Shown piece by piece: positions 32,910 through 44,831 of a stretch of DNA of 64,000 bases; the stretch's first letter is position 1; each line of letters begins with the position of its first letter. A program made the translations under genes and the position numbers. Source of the DNA: an uncultured Gammaproteobacteria bacterium (GTDB taxonomy: Bacteria; Pseudomonadota; Gammaproteobacteria; PS1; Pseudothioglobaceae); NCBI GenBank assembly GCA_902509905.1, contig CABWZI010000006.1, forward strand, positions 40,303 to 104,302. Reading direction: 5' to 3'. The notes beneath the pieces were generated by a model. It did not search any database. It was given only the letters and a program-made list of their open reading frames with translations, and had not been told where the DNA came from.

Positions 32910-35624
32910 ATGTCAGAAAACCCGCAAGGAGTATTTATTGATGATGTTGAGTTTCCTTTTGATGACTCATCTTCAATCTTAGCTTTTACGGATAAGGCGC
33001 TTGGTGATAAGATAATACCAACCCTTTGTAATGATGATAATCTAAATCCTTATGGAGCATGCAGGGTATGCTCTGTAGAGGTTCAACAATCAGAAGATGG
33101 GCCAAGAAGAACAGTGGCCTCATGTCACACCCCAGTCACTCCAGGTATGCGTATCTTTACAAATTCGGAGAGCGTTAAAAAACTTCGCAAAAATATTGTT
33201 GAGCTTGTTTTGAGTGATCATCCACCAGACTGTTTAACTTGTGAGGTCAATGGAAATTGTGAACTTCAAGATGTAGCTGCAAGTGTCGGTGTTCGTCAAA
33301 TCAGATATGCAAAAGGAGCGAATCACTGTGATCGTGAAAAGGATTTGACTCACTCCTACATGAGAATGGACCTCTCAAAATGTATAAATTGCTCAAGGTG
33401 CGTTCGTGCGTGTGATGAGGTGCAAGGACAGTTTACACTTACAATGACTGGAAGAGGCTTTGAGTCTAGAATTACTACAGATAATGACATGTTATTTGGT
33501 GATTCTTCTTGTGTATCTTGTGGGGCATGCGCACAAACATGTCCAACATCAGCAATCTCTGATGTCTTTCAATCTAAATCGATTGAAGCTGACAAAACAG
33601 TTAGAACAACGTGCTCATATTGTGGAGTTGGATGTAACTTGGAGGTCGCTGTAAAAAGTGACGAGGTTCTATCTATCCGCGCTCCTCAAGATGCAGTCAA
33701 TGCTGGGCACACTTGTCTAAAAGGGCGTTATGCTTTTAAATTTTATAATCATGAGGATAGACTTACATCACCACTAATCAGAAAAAATGGCGAATTAACT
33801 CCGTGTTCATGGGACGAGGCATTAGATTTTATCAAAGATAAATTTGAGTCAATAAAAGCAGATCACGGATCAGATGCTATTGCTGGAATTTCGTCTGCTC
33901 GCTGTACAAATGAAGAAAACTACATGTTCCAGAAGATGATACGTCAACTTGTTGGAACTAATAATATTGATTGCTGTGCCCGAGTTTGCCATTCTCCAAC
34001 TGCTTGGGGAATGCAACAAAGCTTTGGGACTGGAGCTGGTACGAACTCTACTGCAGATATTCCGCTTGCTGATCTTCTTTTGGTTATTGGTGCGAATCCA
34101 ACTTCAGCACACCCTGTAACTGGAGCAAAGATTAAGCAGCAAGCAATGTCTGGAGCTACTCTCATAGTTATTGATCCAGTAAGGACTGAATTAGCCCGAA
34201 TGGCAGACCATCATTTGCAGCTAAAGCCAGGTACCAACGTAGCAGTTTTGAATATGATTCAATATTATATTGTTGAGGCAGGGTTGGTTGATCATCAGTT
34301 TATTCAAGACCGCTGTGAAGGTGGAGAAGAGTTTCTAGAGCAAATTATGAAACTAGACGTTGATGCAATGGCAGAGATTAGTGGTCTTGATAAAGAAGAC
34401 GTTAAGGCTGTCGCACTTGCATACGCTAAGGCTAATAATGCAATGGAATTTCATGGCTTGGGCGTGACTGAGCACTCTCAGGGTACAAAGACAGTGATGC
34501 TGATTTCAAATCTAGCAATGATGACTGGAAACCTGGGTAGACCAGGAGTAGGAGTTAACCCACTTCGAGGTCAGAACAACGTTCAAGGGGCAGCTGATAT
34601 GGGATGTCAGCCCCATCATGGCCCAGGATATTTGTGGATGGACCAGAAAGAAGTACAAGATTTCTATGAGGACAAGCTTGGACTTCCAACGCCAACAACT
34701 CCAGGCAGAAAGATTCCTGAAATGTTTGATGGTGCTATAGATGGCTCACTGAAAGCATTATGGATTTTTGCTGAGGATGTTGTTCAAACTGATCCAAATA
34801 CTCATCATGTGGTTAAGGCAATGCAAAGTCTTGACTTATTAGTTGTGCAGGAAATTTTTATGAGTGAGACTGCAAAGATGGCTGATGTGGTTCTACCTGG
34901 AACAACCTTTCTTGAGAAGAGTGGAACATTTACCAATACCGAAAGAAGGATACAGCAGGTTAACGCAGCAGTTAAGCCCTTGCCAGGCACCAAAACAGAT
35001 GGACAAATCATAGTTGAAATGATGCGTAAGCTTGGTTTCGATCAACCAGATTTTGATGCGGCAGAAGTTCTTAAAGAAGTTTCAAGTGTTGTTTCATTTT
35101 TTGAAGGAGTAACCTGGGAAGGTCTTGGTGCTAGTCCGATGGGACTCCAGTGGCCAGTTAACAAAAAAGGTGAGGATACTCAAATTCTCCATATTGGTGA
35201 ATTCAAGCGAGGTAAAGGCAAGTTCCATTACCATGACTGGAAAGAGAGTGAAGAGCTGACTAAACATAAGAATGAGTACCCATTTATTCTGACTACGAGT
35301 CGCGAGCTTCAGCATTACAACTGTGCAACAATGACAAGGCGAACTTCAAATGTTCAAATCTTGACTAAGGACGTTATTATGCTCAATCCAAAAGATGCGA
35401 AGGCAAAAGACCTTTCATCTGGTGATCGCGCTACTCTTAAGTCGGATAGAGGTGAGATAACATTAGATGTTGAGGTTACGGATCGAGTGAAGAAGGGAGT
35501 TGTAAGAACAACCTTCCATTTTCCTGAAGTATTAATCAACGAGGTTACCAGTGGAGTAACTGATGAAGAGACTAAATGTCCTGAGTATAAGATTGTAGCT
35601 GTTGACGTATTAAAAGCTTCTTAA
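32910..35624 (+). CDS. fdsA: Molybdenum formate dehydrogenase catalytic subunit, cysteine type
   Basis: The 904-residue subunit has an N-terminal NuoG-like region: a [2Fe-2S] site (Cys40, 51, 54, 72), a His-Cys3 [4Fe-4S] site (His104, Cys108, 111, 117) and two ferredoxin clusters (Cys158-168 and Cys201-211). The molybdopterin domain has its [4Fe-4S] ligands at Cys235, 238, 242 and 269 and the active-site Cys360-His361 in CARVCHSPT. Cysteine takes the place of selenocysteine and there is no in-frame TGA. It oxidises formate to CO2 with electrons going to NAD through the neighbouring subunit. Last gene of the fhs-fdhD-fdsBA operon. Confidence 0.94.
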   Translation: MSENPQGVFIDDVEFPFDDSSSILAFTDKALGDKIIPTLCNDDNLNPYGACRVCSVEVQQSEDGPRRTVASCHTPVTPGMRIFTNSESVKKLRKNIVELVLSDHPPDCLTCEVNGNCELQDVAASVGVRQIRYAKGANHCDREKDLTHSYMRMDLSKCINCSRCVRACDEVQGQFTLTMTGRGFESRITTDNDMLFGDSSCVSCGACAQTCPTSAISDVFQSKSIEADKTVRTTCSYCGVGCNLEVAVKSDEVLSIRAPQDAVNAGHTCLKGRYAFKFYNHEDRLTSPLIRKNGELTPCSWDEALDFIKDKFESIKADHGSDAIAGISSARCTNEENYMFQKMIRQLVGTNNIDCCARVCHSPTAWGMQQSFGTGAGTNSTADIPLADLLLVIGANPTSAHPVTGAKIKQQAMSGATLIVIDPVRTELARMADHHLQLKPGTNVAVLNMIQYYIVEAGLVDHQFIQDRCEGGEEFLEQIMKLDVDAMAEISGLDKEDVKAVALAYAKANNAMEFHGLGVTEHSQGTKTVMLISNLAMMTGNLGRPGVGVNPLRGQNNVQGAADMGCQPHHGPGYLWMDQKEVQDFYEDKLGLPTPTTPGRKIPEMFDGAIDGSLKALWIFAEDVVQTDPNTHHVVKAMQSLDLLVVQEIFMSETAKMADVVLPGTTFLEKSGTFTNTERRIQQVNAAVKPLPGTKTDGQIIVEMMRKLGFDQPDFDAAEVLKEVSSVVSFFEGVTWEGLGASPMGLQWPVNKKGEDTQILHIGEFKRGKGKFHYHDWKESEELTKHKNEYPFILTTSRELQHYNCATMTRRTSNVQILTKDVIMLNPKDAKAKDLSSGDRATLKSDRGEITLDVEVTDRVKKGVVRTTFHFPEVLINEVTSGVTDEETKCPEYKIVAVDVLKAS

Positions 35625-35631
35625 AAGTTAT

Positions 35632-35660
35632 AGCCGGCCCAATAGTTCTTGGGGCTGGCT
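35632..35660 (+). terminator. GC-rich hairpin after the formate dehydrogenase operon
   Basis: AGCCGGCCC (35632-35640) pairs with GGGCTGGCT (35652-35660), allowing one G-U pair, around an 11-base loop, just after the stop at 35624. No T-run follows on the + strand, so it may work as a weak or bidirectional end between the convergent fdsA and ppsR genes. Confidence 0.6.
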
Positions 35661-35670
35661 CATTTATTGA

Positions 35671-36483
35671 CTAGTAGCGTCTCTCTAGTTTGCTTTTCTG
35701 AAGGATGCGCCCTGCAATTTCTTCAATTGAAATATGACTTGTATCAATAAATGAAATATCATTTTGGACAAACATATCTTCTGCTCTTCGAACTTCTTTT
35801 CTGCACTGTTCTATAGAGGCATAGCCACTGTTAGATCTTCTAACATCTCGTATATTCTGAAGTCTAACAGGGTTGATAGTTAACCCATAGAGCTTATCTT
35901 TGAATGGTTTTAAAGGGCTTGGAATCTTGATGGAATTCAAATCCTCATCAATTAGAGGATAATTTGCAGCATAGATTCCATACTGAAGCGCTAAAAAAAG
36001 GCAAGTAGGTGTTTTTCCTGATCGAGATACCCCTGTAAGAATAATATCCGCACTATCGTAATATTTTGTTGTCAGACCATCGTCATTATTTAACGCAAAA
36101 TTTATGCTATCAATTCTTCCAGAGTATGTATTTTTATTTCCTACACCATGAGAAAGCCCCATTTCATGTGAAGACTTAGTTTCAAGCGTAGTCTCGAGTT
36201 GAGAAATAAAAGTATCAAAAAAATCAAACATAATTCCACTACTATCTTCAAGTAGGTGGCGATATTCGCTCGAAACCTGGGTGCTAAAAATGAGAGCTGG
36301 CTGTGCATCAGCTTCTGAAGCCTCATTAATTAGGGATACTGCCGATTGTGCTTTTTTCTCTGTATCTATAAATGCAAGATTAACCCTCTTAAATTCTATT
36401 TCAGGAAACTGTGTCAGAAGACTATTACCGAGGGCCTCTGCAGTAATACCAGTCCTATCAGAAATAAAAAAAACTGTTCTCAT
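35671..36483 (-). CDS. ppsR: PEP synthase regulatory kinase/pyrophosphorylase
   Basis: The 270-residue DUF299 protein has the P-loop-like GVSRSGKTPTCLFLA near residue 149 and the N-terminal FFISDRTGITAEALGNSLL signature. PpsR turns PEP synthase off by ADP-dependent phosphorylation of its catalytic threonine and on again by phosphorolysis. It lies 17 bp downstream of ppsA and is co-transcribed with its target. Confidence 0.94.
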   Translation of the reverse strand: MRTVFFISDRTGITAEALGNSLLTQFPEIEFKRVNLAFIDTEKKAQSAVSLINEASEADAQPALIFSTQVSSEYRHLLEDSSGIMFDFFDTFISQLETTLETKSSHEMGLSHGVGNKNTYSGRIDSINFALNNDDGLTTKYYDSADIILTGVSRSGKTPTCLFLALQYGIYAANYPLIDEDLNSIKIPSPLKPFKDKLYGLTINPVRLQNIRDVRRSNSGYASIEQCRKEVRRAEDMFVQNDISFIDTSHISIEEIAGRILQKSKLERRY

Positions 36484-36500
36484 ATCAGTCAGATTGCACT

Positions 36501-38864
36501 TTAAAGCTGGCCAAGTTTATTCCAGGTTTCAACAACAGTGTCTGGATTTAGTGAAATACTTGAAATTTCTTTCTCCAAAAGCCACTGAGCAAAATCCATA
36601 TGGTCGGATGGGCCCTGGCCACAAATTCCAATATATTTCCCTTTACGATGACAAGCCTCTATAGCCATAGTGATCATACTTTTAACAGCACTGTTCCTCT
36701 CATCAAAGCCATCTGCAATGAGTCCAGAGTCTCTATCCATCCCAAGCGTAAGCTGAGTTAAATCGTTTGAGCCAATTGAAAATCCATCAAAGTATTCTAA
36801 AAATTCTTCAGCAATCACAGCATTTGAAGGCAGTTCACACATCATTATAATTCTCAGGCCGTCTATACCTCGTTCAAGTCCATTATCTTTTAACAGCTCA
36901 ATAACTTTTGCTGCTTCCGTTGTGGTTCTTACAAATGGAATCATGATTTCAACATTCTTCAAGCCCATTTTATTTCTAACATTTTTTATAGCCTGACACT
37001 CAAGTTCAAAGCAATCTCTAAAATCAGAAGAAATATAGCGCGACGCACCTCTAAATCCAATCATAGGGTTTTCTTCATGAGGTTCATAAAGTTCACCAGC
37101 AAACAAATTAGAATACTCATTAGATTTAAAGTCTGACATTCGAATAATGACAGGCGATTCAGAAAAACTGGCTGCAATAGTAGAAATTCCTTCAGTTAGT
37201 TTTTGAATATAAAAGTCGACTGGAGACTGATAGCAAGATGTCCTTTTGACAATTTCATCTTTAAGATCGTTAGGAAGGCTATCAAACTGAAGTAAAGCTT
37301 TAGGGTGTATACCGATAGTATTATTGATGATAAACTCTAGGCGAGCAAGACCAACACCTGCATTTGGAATGGTCGCAAAATCAAAGGCACGAGAAGGGTT
37401 TCCAACATTCATCATAATCTTGACTGGAATTTCAGGCAAATCCTCTACCTCTGAAAAAGTATGTTCAAAATTTAATTTTCCTTGATAAACTTTTCCAGTA
37501 TCACCCTCAGCACAAGAAGCAGTGACTTCATGATTATTTTCTAGTAGCTCAGTAGCATTCCCTGTCCCCACTATTGCAGGAACTCCAAGTTCTCTTGCGA
37601 TAATTGCTGCATGACAAGTTCTACCACCTCTATTTGTTATAATCGCAGACGCCAGTTTCATTACAGGCTCCCAGTCAGGGTCAGTCATATCAGTGACAAG
37701 AATATCACCTTTGTTGACAGAGCCCATTTCGGATAAATCATTAATGATCTTCGTTTTGCCACTACCAATTTTTTGTCCAATGGCCCTGCCTTCAACAATA
37801 ATCTTTGAAGTTTCAAGGAGTTTATAGCGTTCAATATTTTGTGAGCTTTGTCTACTTTTTACTGTTTCAGGCCTTGCCTGTACAATGTAGATTTTTCCAT
37901 CTAGGCCGTCAAGAGCCCATTCAATATCCATTGCTCTGCCATAATGAGATTCAATTTTCATTGCGAAGTGCGCAAGTTCTTCAATTTGAGAGTCACTCAG
38001 GCTAAACTTCATTCGATCCTTAGAGTCAACCTCTGTTGTAGTGACTGGCGACTTCGCATTGTCATCAGCATAAATCATTTTTATTGATTTTGAGCCAAGA
38101 TTTCTGGATAAGATTGCTGGCTTTCCAGATGCTAAAGTTGATTTATGAACATAAAACTCATCTGGATTGACTGACCCTTGGACAACAGTTTCACCGAGTC
38201 CATAAGCAGATGTTATAAACACAACATCATCAAATCCCGATTCAGTGTCTAAAGTAAACATGACGCCACTTGAACCAATATCACTGCGAACCATTTGTTG
38301 AATTCCAGCTGATAATGAAACCATATCGTGCTCAAAGCCTTGATGCACTCTATAAGAGATAGCACGATCGTTATAAAGTGATGCAAATACCTTGCGAACA
38401 GCAGTTAAGATATCCTCTATTCCGCTAACATTTAAGTAGGTTTCTTGCTGACCAGCAAATGAAGCTTCGGGTAAGTCTTCAGCAGTTGCAGAGGATCTCA
38501 CTGCAAATGTAACTTCAGGTCCGAGCTGCTGAGTAAGCTCATCATAGCTTTTGACAATTGACTGATGAAGTTCGTCAGGAAATGGGGCTTCTTCAACCCA
38601 TTGTCTTATCAATAATCCAGTTTTTGTAAGTGCTGAAATATCAGTAATATCTAGATCAGAGAGAAGCTTATTAATCTTATTTTTTAGATCTGAGTGCTCT
38701 AAAAAAGATTCAAACGCTTCAGCTGTTGTTGCAAAACCACCTGGGACTCGAACCCCCTGAGATTCTAGGCCGCTTATCATTTCTCCAAGCGAAGCATTTT
38801 TTCCGCCAACTTTATCTACATCGGACATTCCGACATCTTTTAGCCAGATTACATTCTCAATCAT
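36501..38864 (-). CDS. ppsA: Phosphoenolpyruvate synthase
   Basis: The 787-residue enzyme converts pyruvate plus ATP to PEP, AMP and phosphate for gluconeogenesis. Domains in order: ATP-grasp nucleotide domain ([10 protein letters not shown] near 20, [20 protein letters not shown] near 120), the swivelling domain with the catalytic His and the PpsR-targeted Thr in [15 protein letters not shown] near 408, and the PEP/pyruvate barrel with [17 protein letters not shown] near 697. It is divergent from tkt, with a 293 bp gap that is AT-rich. Confidence 0.96.
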   Translation of the reverse strand: MIENVIWLKDVGMSDVDKVGGKNASLGEMISGLESQGVRVPGGFATTAEAFESFLEHSDLKNKINKLLSDLDITDISALTKTGLLIRQWVEEAPFPDELHQSIVKSYDELTQQLGPEVTFAVRSSATAEDLPEASFAGQQETYLNVSGIEDILTAVRKVFASLYNDRAISYRVHQGFEHDMVSLSAGIQQMVRSDIGSSGVMFTLDTESGFDDVVFITSAYGLGETVVQGSVNPDEFYVHKSTLASGKPAILSRNLGSKSIKMIYADDNAKSPVTTTEVDSKDRMKFSLSDSQIEELAHFAMKIESHYGRAMDIEWALDGLDGKIYIVQARPETVKSRQSSQNIERYKLLETSKIIVEGRAIGQKIGSGKTKIINDLSEMGSVNKGDILVTDMTDPDWEPVMKLASAIITNRGGRTCHAAIIARELGVPAIVGTGNATELLENNHEVTASCAEGDTGKVYQGKLNFEHTFSEVEDLPEIPVKIMMNVGNPSRAFDFATIPNAGVGLARLEFIINNTIGIHPKALLQFDSLPNDLKDEIVKRTSCYQSPVDFYIQKLTEGISTIAASFSESPVIIRMSDFKSNEYSNLFAGELYEPHEENPMIGFRGASRYISSDFRDCFELECQAIKNVRNKMGLKNVEIMIPFVRTTTEAAKVIELLKDNGLERGIDGLRIIMMCELPSNAVIAEEFLEYFDGFSIGSNDLTQLTLGMDRDSGLIADGFDERNSAVKSMITMAIEACHRKGKYIGICGQGPSDHMDFAQWLLEKEISSISLNPDTVVETWNKLGQL

Positions 38865-39157
38865 GAGGCCCCTTTATTTGAAGTGCTAATATAGAAATAT
38901 GATGGGATGACAGCTATTTTTGACACAAAATGTAATAATAGAGTTTTTCACCAAAAGTATAATTTTAATACATAAAAAAGCAGCTGAACTAGACATTCTC
39001 ATCGAGAGTCCATTTTTTATCACAATACGACAATGTTATTATATTGCAATTGAATATTTTTCCTCATATTTGCCTTTATACAGGCTTTTGAGAGCAGGAT
39101 GATAGAAAAAAAAATGTATAATTTAGGGTTCATAATTTTTTTCATAGGTTTTTAATA
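38865..39157. promoter_or_regulatory. Divergent ppsA / tkt promoter region
   Basis: A 293 bp AT-rich gap. A TATAAT at 39117-39122, 35 bases before the tkt ATG, is the best candidate -10 element; no good -35 lies at the usual distance. A short open frame at 38920-39102 lacks a ribosome site and any recognisable features. No hairpin stands out. Confidence 0.4.
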
Positions 39158-41146
39158 ATGGCTACACAACTTGAATTAGCAAATGCAATTCGTGCCTTGA
39201 GCATGGATGCTGTGCAAAAGGCAAAAAGCGGTCATCCTGGGGCGCCCATGGGTATGGCTGATATTGCAGAAGTGCTTTGGAATAAACACCTAAAATTTAA
39301 TCCATCGAATGCGAACTGGGCTGATCGAGATCGTTTTGTGTTATCTAACGGCCATGGTTCAATGCTTATTTATTCATTACTGCATTTGACAGGTTTTGAC
39401 TTAAGTATTGAAGAACTGAGAAATTTCCGTCAACTACACTCAAAAACCCCAGGTCATCCAGAGTATGGTTACGCAGATGGAGTTGAAACAACAACTGGAC
39501 CTTTAGGTCAGGGCATTTCAAATGCTGTTGGTATGGCCATAGCAGAGAGAACTCTTGCAGCACAATTCAATAAACCAGGACACTCAATTGTGAATCACTT
39601 CACTTATGTCTTTATGGGAGATGGCTGTTTAATGGAAGGTTTGTCGCATGAGTCATGCGCTTTAGCGGGGACCTTAGGTTTAGGAAAATTAATCGCATTT
39701 TGGGACGACAATGATATTTCAATTGATGGCCACATTGGTGACTGGATGGAAAAAGGTGTTCCTACTCGTTTCAAATCCTACAACTGGCATGTGATTTCTG
39801 ATGTCGATGGACATGACCCTGAGGCAATAAATGCTGCGATTATTGAGGCTAAGTCAATCGATGATAGGCCTACATTAATTTGTACGAAAACTATTATTGG
39901 TTATGGATCACCAAACTTAGCTGGTTCACACAATTGTCATGGTGCGCCATTAGGTGAGGAAGAAATAGCTAAGACTAGAGAAAATATTGGGTGGAATCAT
40001 GAGCCTTTTGAGATTCCACAAGAGATATATGATGGCTGGAGTCACAAAGCTCAAGGTAAAGATGTAGAAGATGAGTGGAATGAAAAGTTTAGAGCTTATA
40101 GTGCCTCATTTCCAGATGAAGCAGCTGAATTTGAGCGTCGAATGGCTGGAACATTGCCAGAAAATTTTTCAGTTAAGATGGATGAGTATATTGCTAAAAC
40201 TCAAGAAGATATGCCTAATATAGCCTCTAGGAAAGCCTCGCAAAATGCTATTGAGGCTATGGGTCCAATTGTTCCTGAGTTGTTTGGTGGTTCTGCAGAT
40301 TTGACTGGTTCGAATTTAACAAACTGGTCTGGCTCTGTTATTGTTAATGCTGAAAATGCCAATGGAAATTATATTTCTTGGGGCGTAAGAGAGTTTGGAA
40401 TGGCAGTCATGATGAATGGAATGGTTTTGCACGGTGGTTTTAAAGTCTATGGTGCAACTTTCCTGATGTTTATGGAATATATGCGAAATGCTTTGCGCAT
40501 GGCAGCAATGATGAAGATTGGAACCATTTTTGTTTATTCACACGATTCAATAGGCCTCGGTGAAGATGGGCCAACACACCAAGCAGTAGAACAGATTGCT
40601 ACGATGAGAGTTATTCCAAATTTTCAAACTTGGAGGGCTTGTGATGCAATAGAGTCAGCTGTCTCCTGGAAAATTGCTATGCTTAGAGGCGAAGCACCAA
40701 CAGCACTTATTTTCTCCAGGCAAAATCTAACACCGATGGAAAGAACAAATGATCAGTTAAAAGCCATAGAAAAGGGTGGTTATGTCCTTTCTGATTGCAA
40801 TGGAGAGGCTGATGTAATACTGATTGCTTCTGGTTCTGAGGTTTCACTTGCAATGGAGTCAGCAAAAGCAATGAATAATAGAAAGGTTCGAGTCGTATCC
40901 ATGCCATCAACAAATGCCTTTGACGAACAAGATCAAGACTATAAGGATTCAGTATTGACTCCAGGGGTCAAGAGAGTTGCAATTGAGGCAGGTGTTGCAG
41001 AGTCTTGGTATAAATATGTAGGCCTAGATGGAGGCATTGTTGCGATGTGTACTTATGGAGAGTCTGCGCCTGCAGGCGAGTTATTTAAACATTTTGGTTT
41101 TACTGTAGAGAATGTTTTATCTACAGTTGATGAGGTTTTAAGTTAA
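39158..41146 (+). CDS. tkt: Transketolase
   Basis: The 662-residue enzyme has the TPP-binding motif in [19 protein letters not shown] near 153, the N-terminal [14 protein letters not shown] and the pyrimidine domain [14 protein letters not shown] near 463. It exchanges two-carbon units between ketose and aldose phosphates. It heads a run of glycolytic and pentose-phosphate genes, tkt-gap-pgk-pyk-fba, all on the + strand with gaps below 25 bp or overlaps. Confidence 0.97.
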   Translation: MATQLELANAIRALSMDAVQKAKSGHPGAPMGMADIAEVLWNKHLKFNPSNANWADRDRFVLSNGHGSMLIYSLLHLTGFDLSIEELRNFRQLHSKTPGHPEYGYADGVETTTGPLGQGISNAVGMAIAERTLAAQFNKPGHSIVNHFTYVFMGDGCLMEGLSHESCALAGTLGLGKLIAFWDDNDISIDGHIGDWMEKGVPTRFKSYNWHVISDVDGHDPEAINAAIIEAKSIDDRPTLICTKTIIGYGSPNLAGSHNCHGAPLGEEEIAKTRENIGWNHEPFEIPQEIYDGWSHKAQGKDVEDEWNEKFRAYSASFPDEAAEFERRMAGTLPENFSVKMDEYIAKTQEDMPNIASRKASQNAIEAMGPIVPELFGGSADLTGSNLTNWSGSVIVNAENANGNYISWGVREFGMAVMMNGMVLHGGFKVYGATFLMFMEYMRNALRMAAMMKIGTIFVYSHDSIGLGEDGPTHQAVEQIATMRVIPNFQTWRACDAIESAVSWKIAMLRGEAPTALIFSRQNLTPMERTNDQLKAIEKGGYVLSDCNGEADVILIASGSEVSLAMESAKAMNNRKVRVVSMPSTNAFDEQDQDYKDSVLTPGVKRVAIEAGVAESWYKYVGLDGGIVAMCTYGESAPAGELFKHFGFTVENVLSTVDEVLS

Positions 41147-41167
41147 TTAATTTTTTAGGAGTTTGAG

Positions 41168-42166
41168 ATGACAATTAAAGTTGGAATTAATGGTTTTGGC
41201 AGAATTGGAAGAATGGTTTTTCGCGCAATTGATAAGGATTTTGACAATCTAGAAGTGGTCGGTGTAAATGACCTTCTCGATAATGATTATCTGTCTTATA
41301 TGCTCAGATATGATTCGGTTCATGGGCGCTTTGGTAAAGACGTTGTGGTTGAAGGTAATAATTTTATCATTGATGGAAAAAAAATTCGCTTAACCGCAGA
41401 GCGCAATCCAGCTGACCTTAAGTGGGGCGATATTGGCGCAGATCTTGTTATTGACTGCACTGGTTTTTTCTTAACAGAAGAGGGTTGTCAAGCACACATT
41501 GATGCTGGCGCAAAAAAAGTAATACAGTCTGCACCTTCTAAAGATAGTACGCCGATGTTTGTTTATGGTGTTAATCACGATGCATATGATGGCCAGTCAA
41601 TAATCTCCGCTGCCTCATGTACAACTAATTGTTTGGCTCCTATTGCAAAAGTCCTTAATGATGAATGGGGAATTAAAAGAGGGCTAATGACAACAGTTCA
41701 TGCTGCTACAGCAACTCAAAAAACAGTGGATGGACCATCAATGAAAGATTGGCGTGGCGGACGAGGTATTTTGGAAAATATTATTCCTTCCTCGACTGGA
41801 GCGGCGAAAGCTGTTGGCAAGGTATTGCCAGAGTTAAATGGAAAATTAACTGGAATGGCTTTTAGAATTCCTACTTCTGATGTATCTGTAGTCGATCTAA
41901 CAGCTGAGCTAAATAGTGCGTCTGACTATGATTCAATTTGTGAGGCTATGAAGTCTGCCTCTGAAGGCTCAATGAGAGGCGTACTAGGTTATACAGATGA
42001 GAAGGTTGTATCAACAGATTTTGTGGGTAGCACTCACGCCTCAACTTTTGATGCTGAGGCAGGAATGTCTATGGATGAGACTTTCGTTAAAATAGTTTCA
42101 TGGTACGATAATGAATATAGTTACACTTGTAACTTGCTTCGTTTAGCTGGCCATATCTCACAATAG
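41168..42166 (+). CDS. gap: Glyceraldehyde-3-phosphate dehydrogenase
   Basis: The 332-residue GAPDH has the NAD-binding [12 protein letters not shown] at residues 6-17, the catalytic Cys151 in [12 protein letters not shown], a [21 protein letters not shown] loop and [13 protein letters not shown] near the end. The last motif is of the classical GapA group. GGAGTTTGAG upstream is a good ribosome site. Second in the glycolytic cluster. Confidence 0.97.
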   Translation: MTIKVGINGFGRIGRMVFRAIDKDFDNLEVVGVNDLLDNDYLSYMLRYDSVHGRFGKDVVVEGNNFIIDGKKIRLTAERNPADLKWGDIGADLVIDCTGFFLTEEGCQAHIDAGAKKVIQSAPSKDSTPMFVYGVNHDAYDGQSIISAASCTTNCLAPIAKVLNDEWGIKRGLMTTVHAATATQKTVDGPSMKDWRGGRGILENIIPSSTGAAKAVGKVLPELNGKLTGMAFRIPTSDVSVVDLTAELNSASDYDSICEAMKSASEGSMRGVLGYTDEKVVSTDFVGSTHASTFDAEAGMSMDETFVKIVSWYDNEYSYTCNLLRLAGHISQ

Positions 42167-42194
42167 TATTGTTTCTATTTAGTTGGAGCATTTG

Positions 42195-43367
42195 ATGAAC
42201 TTACTTAAGATGACTGATCTGGACTTAAACGGTAAGAGAGTCTTAATTAGACAGGACTTAAATGTTCCAATAAAAAATGGTGAAGTAACAAGTGATAAAA
42301 GAATTGTCGCCTCATTGCCAACCATACTGAACGCCTCTAAAGCTGGCGGCAAAGTGATGATTACATCACATCTTGGAAGGCCAAATGCGGGCGAGTTTGA
42401 AGAAAAATTCTCTCTTCAACCTGTTGCAAATCATCTTTCAAAATTACTAGGACAAAAAGTTAGGCTCATATCAAATTGGCTTGATGGAATAGAGATGGAG
42501 AATGGTGAGGTAGTTCTATGCGAAAACGTAAGATTTAATGAGGGTGAAAAAGAAAACGATGAGGCTTTATCAAGAAAGATGGCAGCGTTATGTGATATCT
42601 GTGTGCAAGATGCTTTTGGAACCGCTCATAGGTCTCATGCATCAACCTATGGCGTTACTGAATTTGCACCAGTATCATGTGCAGGACCACTTTTAGTTGG
42701 AGAATTGGAGGCACTTGATAAAGCACTTGATAACCCAAAGAGACCAATGGTAGCAATTGTGGGAGGTTCAAAAGTTTCAACAAAATTAACAGTATTGGAC
42801 GCGCTTTCCAAGGTAGTTGATCAGCTCGTTGTGGGCGGCGGCATTGCAAATACATTTATCGCAGCACAAGGAAATAGTGTTGGTCAATCATTATGTGAGC
42901 ATGATCTTATTCCAACAGCCCAATCATTAATGGAGCATTGTCAAATTCCTGTTCCTGGTGATGTGGTGTGTGGCAAAGAGTTCTCAGAATTTGCTACGGC
43001 TGAAAGTAAAAATTCTAGCGCAGTTGCTCCAGACGATATGATTTTTGATATTGGACCAAACTCAACTTCAGAGCTTTGTGAGATTATGAAAAACGCGGGA
43101 ACAATTGTATGGAATGGTCCTGTAGGTGTTTTTGAATTTGATCAGTTTGCTAGAGGGACTGAGCTCTTGGCAACAGCAATTGCAGAGTCTGATGCTTTTT
43201 CAATTGCAGGCGGAGGTGATACTCTGGCCGCGGTAGATAAATTTAAAATTGAAGATAAAATATCTTATATTTCTACTGGGGGCGGGGCATTTTTAGAGTT
43301 TCTTGAGGGAAAAAAATTGCCTGTTGTTGAGATTCTTGAGAAAAGAATGCAATCATCTGATGATTAA
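42195..43367 (+). CDS. pgk: Phosphoglycerate kinase
   Basis: About 390 residues with the N-terminal [11 protein letters not shown] substrate motif, SHLGRP near 60, the [11 protein letters not shown] segment and the nucleotide loop GGGDTLAAV near 345. The ATG at 42195 is preferred to a TTG 12 bases upstream because TTGGAG at 42183-42188 is placed as its ribosome site. The 3' end overlaps pyk by 8 bp. Confidence 0.96.
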   Translation: MNLLKMTDLDLNGKRVLIRQDLNVPIKNGEVTSDKRIVASLPTILNASKAGGKVMITSHLGRPNAGEFEEKFSLQPVANHLSKLLGQKVRLISNWLDGIEMENGEVVLCENVRFNEGEKENDEALSRKMAALCDICVQDAFGTAHRSHASTYGVTEFAPVSCAGPLLVGELEALDKALDNPKRPMVAIVGGSKVSTKLTVLDALSKVVDQLVVGGGIANTFIAAQGNSVGQSLCEHDLIPTAQSLMEHCQIPVPGDVVCGKEFSEFATAESKNSSAVAPDDMIFDIGPNSTSELCEIMKNAGTIVWNGPVGVFEFDQFARGTELLATAIAESDAFSIAGGGDTLAAVDKFKIEDKISYISTGGGAFLEFLEGKKLPVVEILEKRMQSSDD

Positions 43368-44808
43368 AAGAAGAACTAAAATTCTAGCCACTCTTGGCCC
43401 TTCTACTGATGATCCAGAGGTTTTAAAAGGCATTTTGGACGCAGGAGTTAATGTTGTGCGTATTAATTTTTCGCATAACGATGAAGAAGAGCATCTTGCA
43501 CGTATTGCTCAGGTAAGAGAATATGAAAAAGAAAACGATGTCTTTATTGGATTAATGATGGATTTGCAAGGTCCAAAGATCAGAATTGGATCGTTTAAAA
43601 CAGAAAAGATTGAGCTTAAGAAAGGTGATCAGTTTATTCTTGATGCCGGGCTATCTGAGAATGATGGTGATCAGAGTAAAGTAGGCCTGGCTTATAAACA
43701 ACTTCCAAGTGATCTGAATTCTGGAAATACTCTTTTACTCGACGATGGAAAGATAATTCTTGAGGTTAAAAAAATTTCTGGAGACAAAATCATAACTCAG
43801 GTTACTCAAGGTGGTGTCCTCTCTAATAATAAGGGCATTAATTTACGTGGGGGTGGATTGAGCGCAAGTGCTTTAACTGAAAAAGATAAAAAAGATATTA
43901 TTACAGCTGCTAAAGCAGACACAGATTATGTAGCAATCTCTTTTCCAGTGAATGCTGATGATGTTCGAGAAACTAAGAGACTATTGGCAGAAGCAGGCTC
44001 AAACGCAAGCGTTATAGCAAAAATTGAAAGAGCCGAGTCATTGCAAGATGATGTCATTACTGAAATAATTCAAGAATCAGCTGGAATCATGGTTGCTCGA
44101 GGAGACCTTGGTGTTGAGATTGGAGACCCACAATTGCCAGCTCAACAGAAACGTTTAATACAACTTGCAAGAGCTAATGACAGATTTGTCATTACTGCAA
44201 CTCAAATGCTTGAATCAATGATCGTTAGCCCTATCCCAACCAGAGCTGAGGTTTTTGATGTAGCAAATGCTGTACTTGATGGGACAGATGCAGTTATGCT
44301 ATCAGCGGAGACTGCGGTGGGTTCATATCCAATTAAAGCAGTTAAAACTATGAGTGATGTATGTATTGAGGCAGAGAAGAGTCCAACTGCAAAAGTCTCA
44401 CACCATAGGCTACATGAGAATTTTGAAGGTGTTGATGAAACGATTGCTATGAGTTCAATGTATGCAGCCAATCATCTTGGTGCAAAAGTTGTAGCGACTC
44501 TCACTCAAACTGGGAAAACAGCTCTTTGGATGTCAAGAATTAGTTCAAACATTTCAATTGTTGCGATGTCTGACAATTATAAAACATTAAAAAAAGTTAC
44601 TATATATAGAGGGGTATACCCTTGCTCTATAGAAAAAAATAGTGCTGATGATTGGAATGATGTAAATAGTAAGGTTATTGAAAACCTTATCAACAAGTCT
44701 GTGGTCGATGATAAAGACATAGTTATTGTTACGAAGGGGATGCATAAAGATAAATCAGGAGGAACAAATCTGATGAAAATTTTGCGTGTTGGTGATGGAA
44801 ATTATTAA
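43360..44808 (+). CDS. pyk: Pyruvate kinase
   Basis: The 482-residue enzyme starts at the ATG leading into [15 protein letters not shown], which overlaps the last 8 bp of pgk; a longer reading is just out-of-frame pgk sequence. Motifs: [10 protein letters not shown] near 29, [11 protein letters not shown] near 64, the active-site lysine in [11 protein letters not shown] near 220 and [11 protein letters not shown] near 281. The C-terminal allosteric domain is complete. Confidence 0.95.
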   Translation: MIKRRTKILATLGPSTDDPEVLKGILDAGVNVVRINFSHNDEEEHLARIAQVREYEKENDVFIGLMMDLQGPKIRIGSFKTEKIELKKGDQFILDAGLSENDGDQSKVGLAYKQLPSDLNSGNTLLLDDGKIILEVKKISGDKIITQVTQGGVLSNNKGINLRGGGLSASALTEKDKKDIITAAKADTDYVAISFPVNADDVRETKRLLAEAGSNASVIAKIERAESLQDDVITEIIQESAGIMVARGDLGVEIGDPQLPAQQKRLIQLARANDRFVITATQMLESMIVSPIPTRAEVFDVANAVLDGTDAVMLSAETAVGSYPIKAVKTMSDVCIEAEKSPTAKVSHHRLHENFEGVDETIAMSSMYAANHLGAKVVATLTQTGKTALWMSRISSNISIVAMSDNYKTLKKVTIYRGVYPCSIEKNSADDWNDVNSKVIENLINKSVVDDKDIVIVTKGMHKDKSGGTNLMKILRVGDGNY

Positions 44809-44831
44809 TAGAAAATAAAAAGGTGAATAAT

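Noticed and set aside
32910..35624. Selenocysteine formate dehydrogenase
   Set aside because: The catalytic position is Cys360 in CARVCHSPT and there is no in-frame TGA.
38920..39102. 60-codon open frame between ppsA and tkt
   Set aside because: No ribosome site, no similarity I recognise, and it lies in the AT-rich promoter gap.
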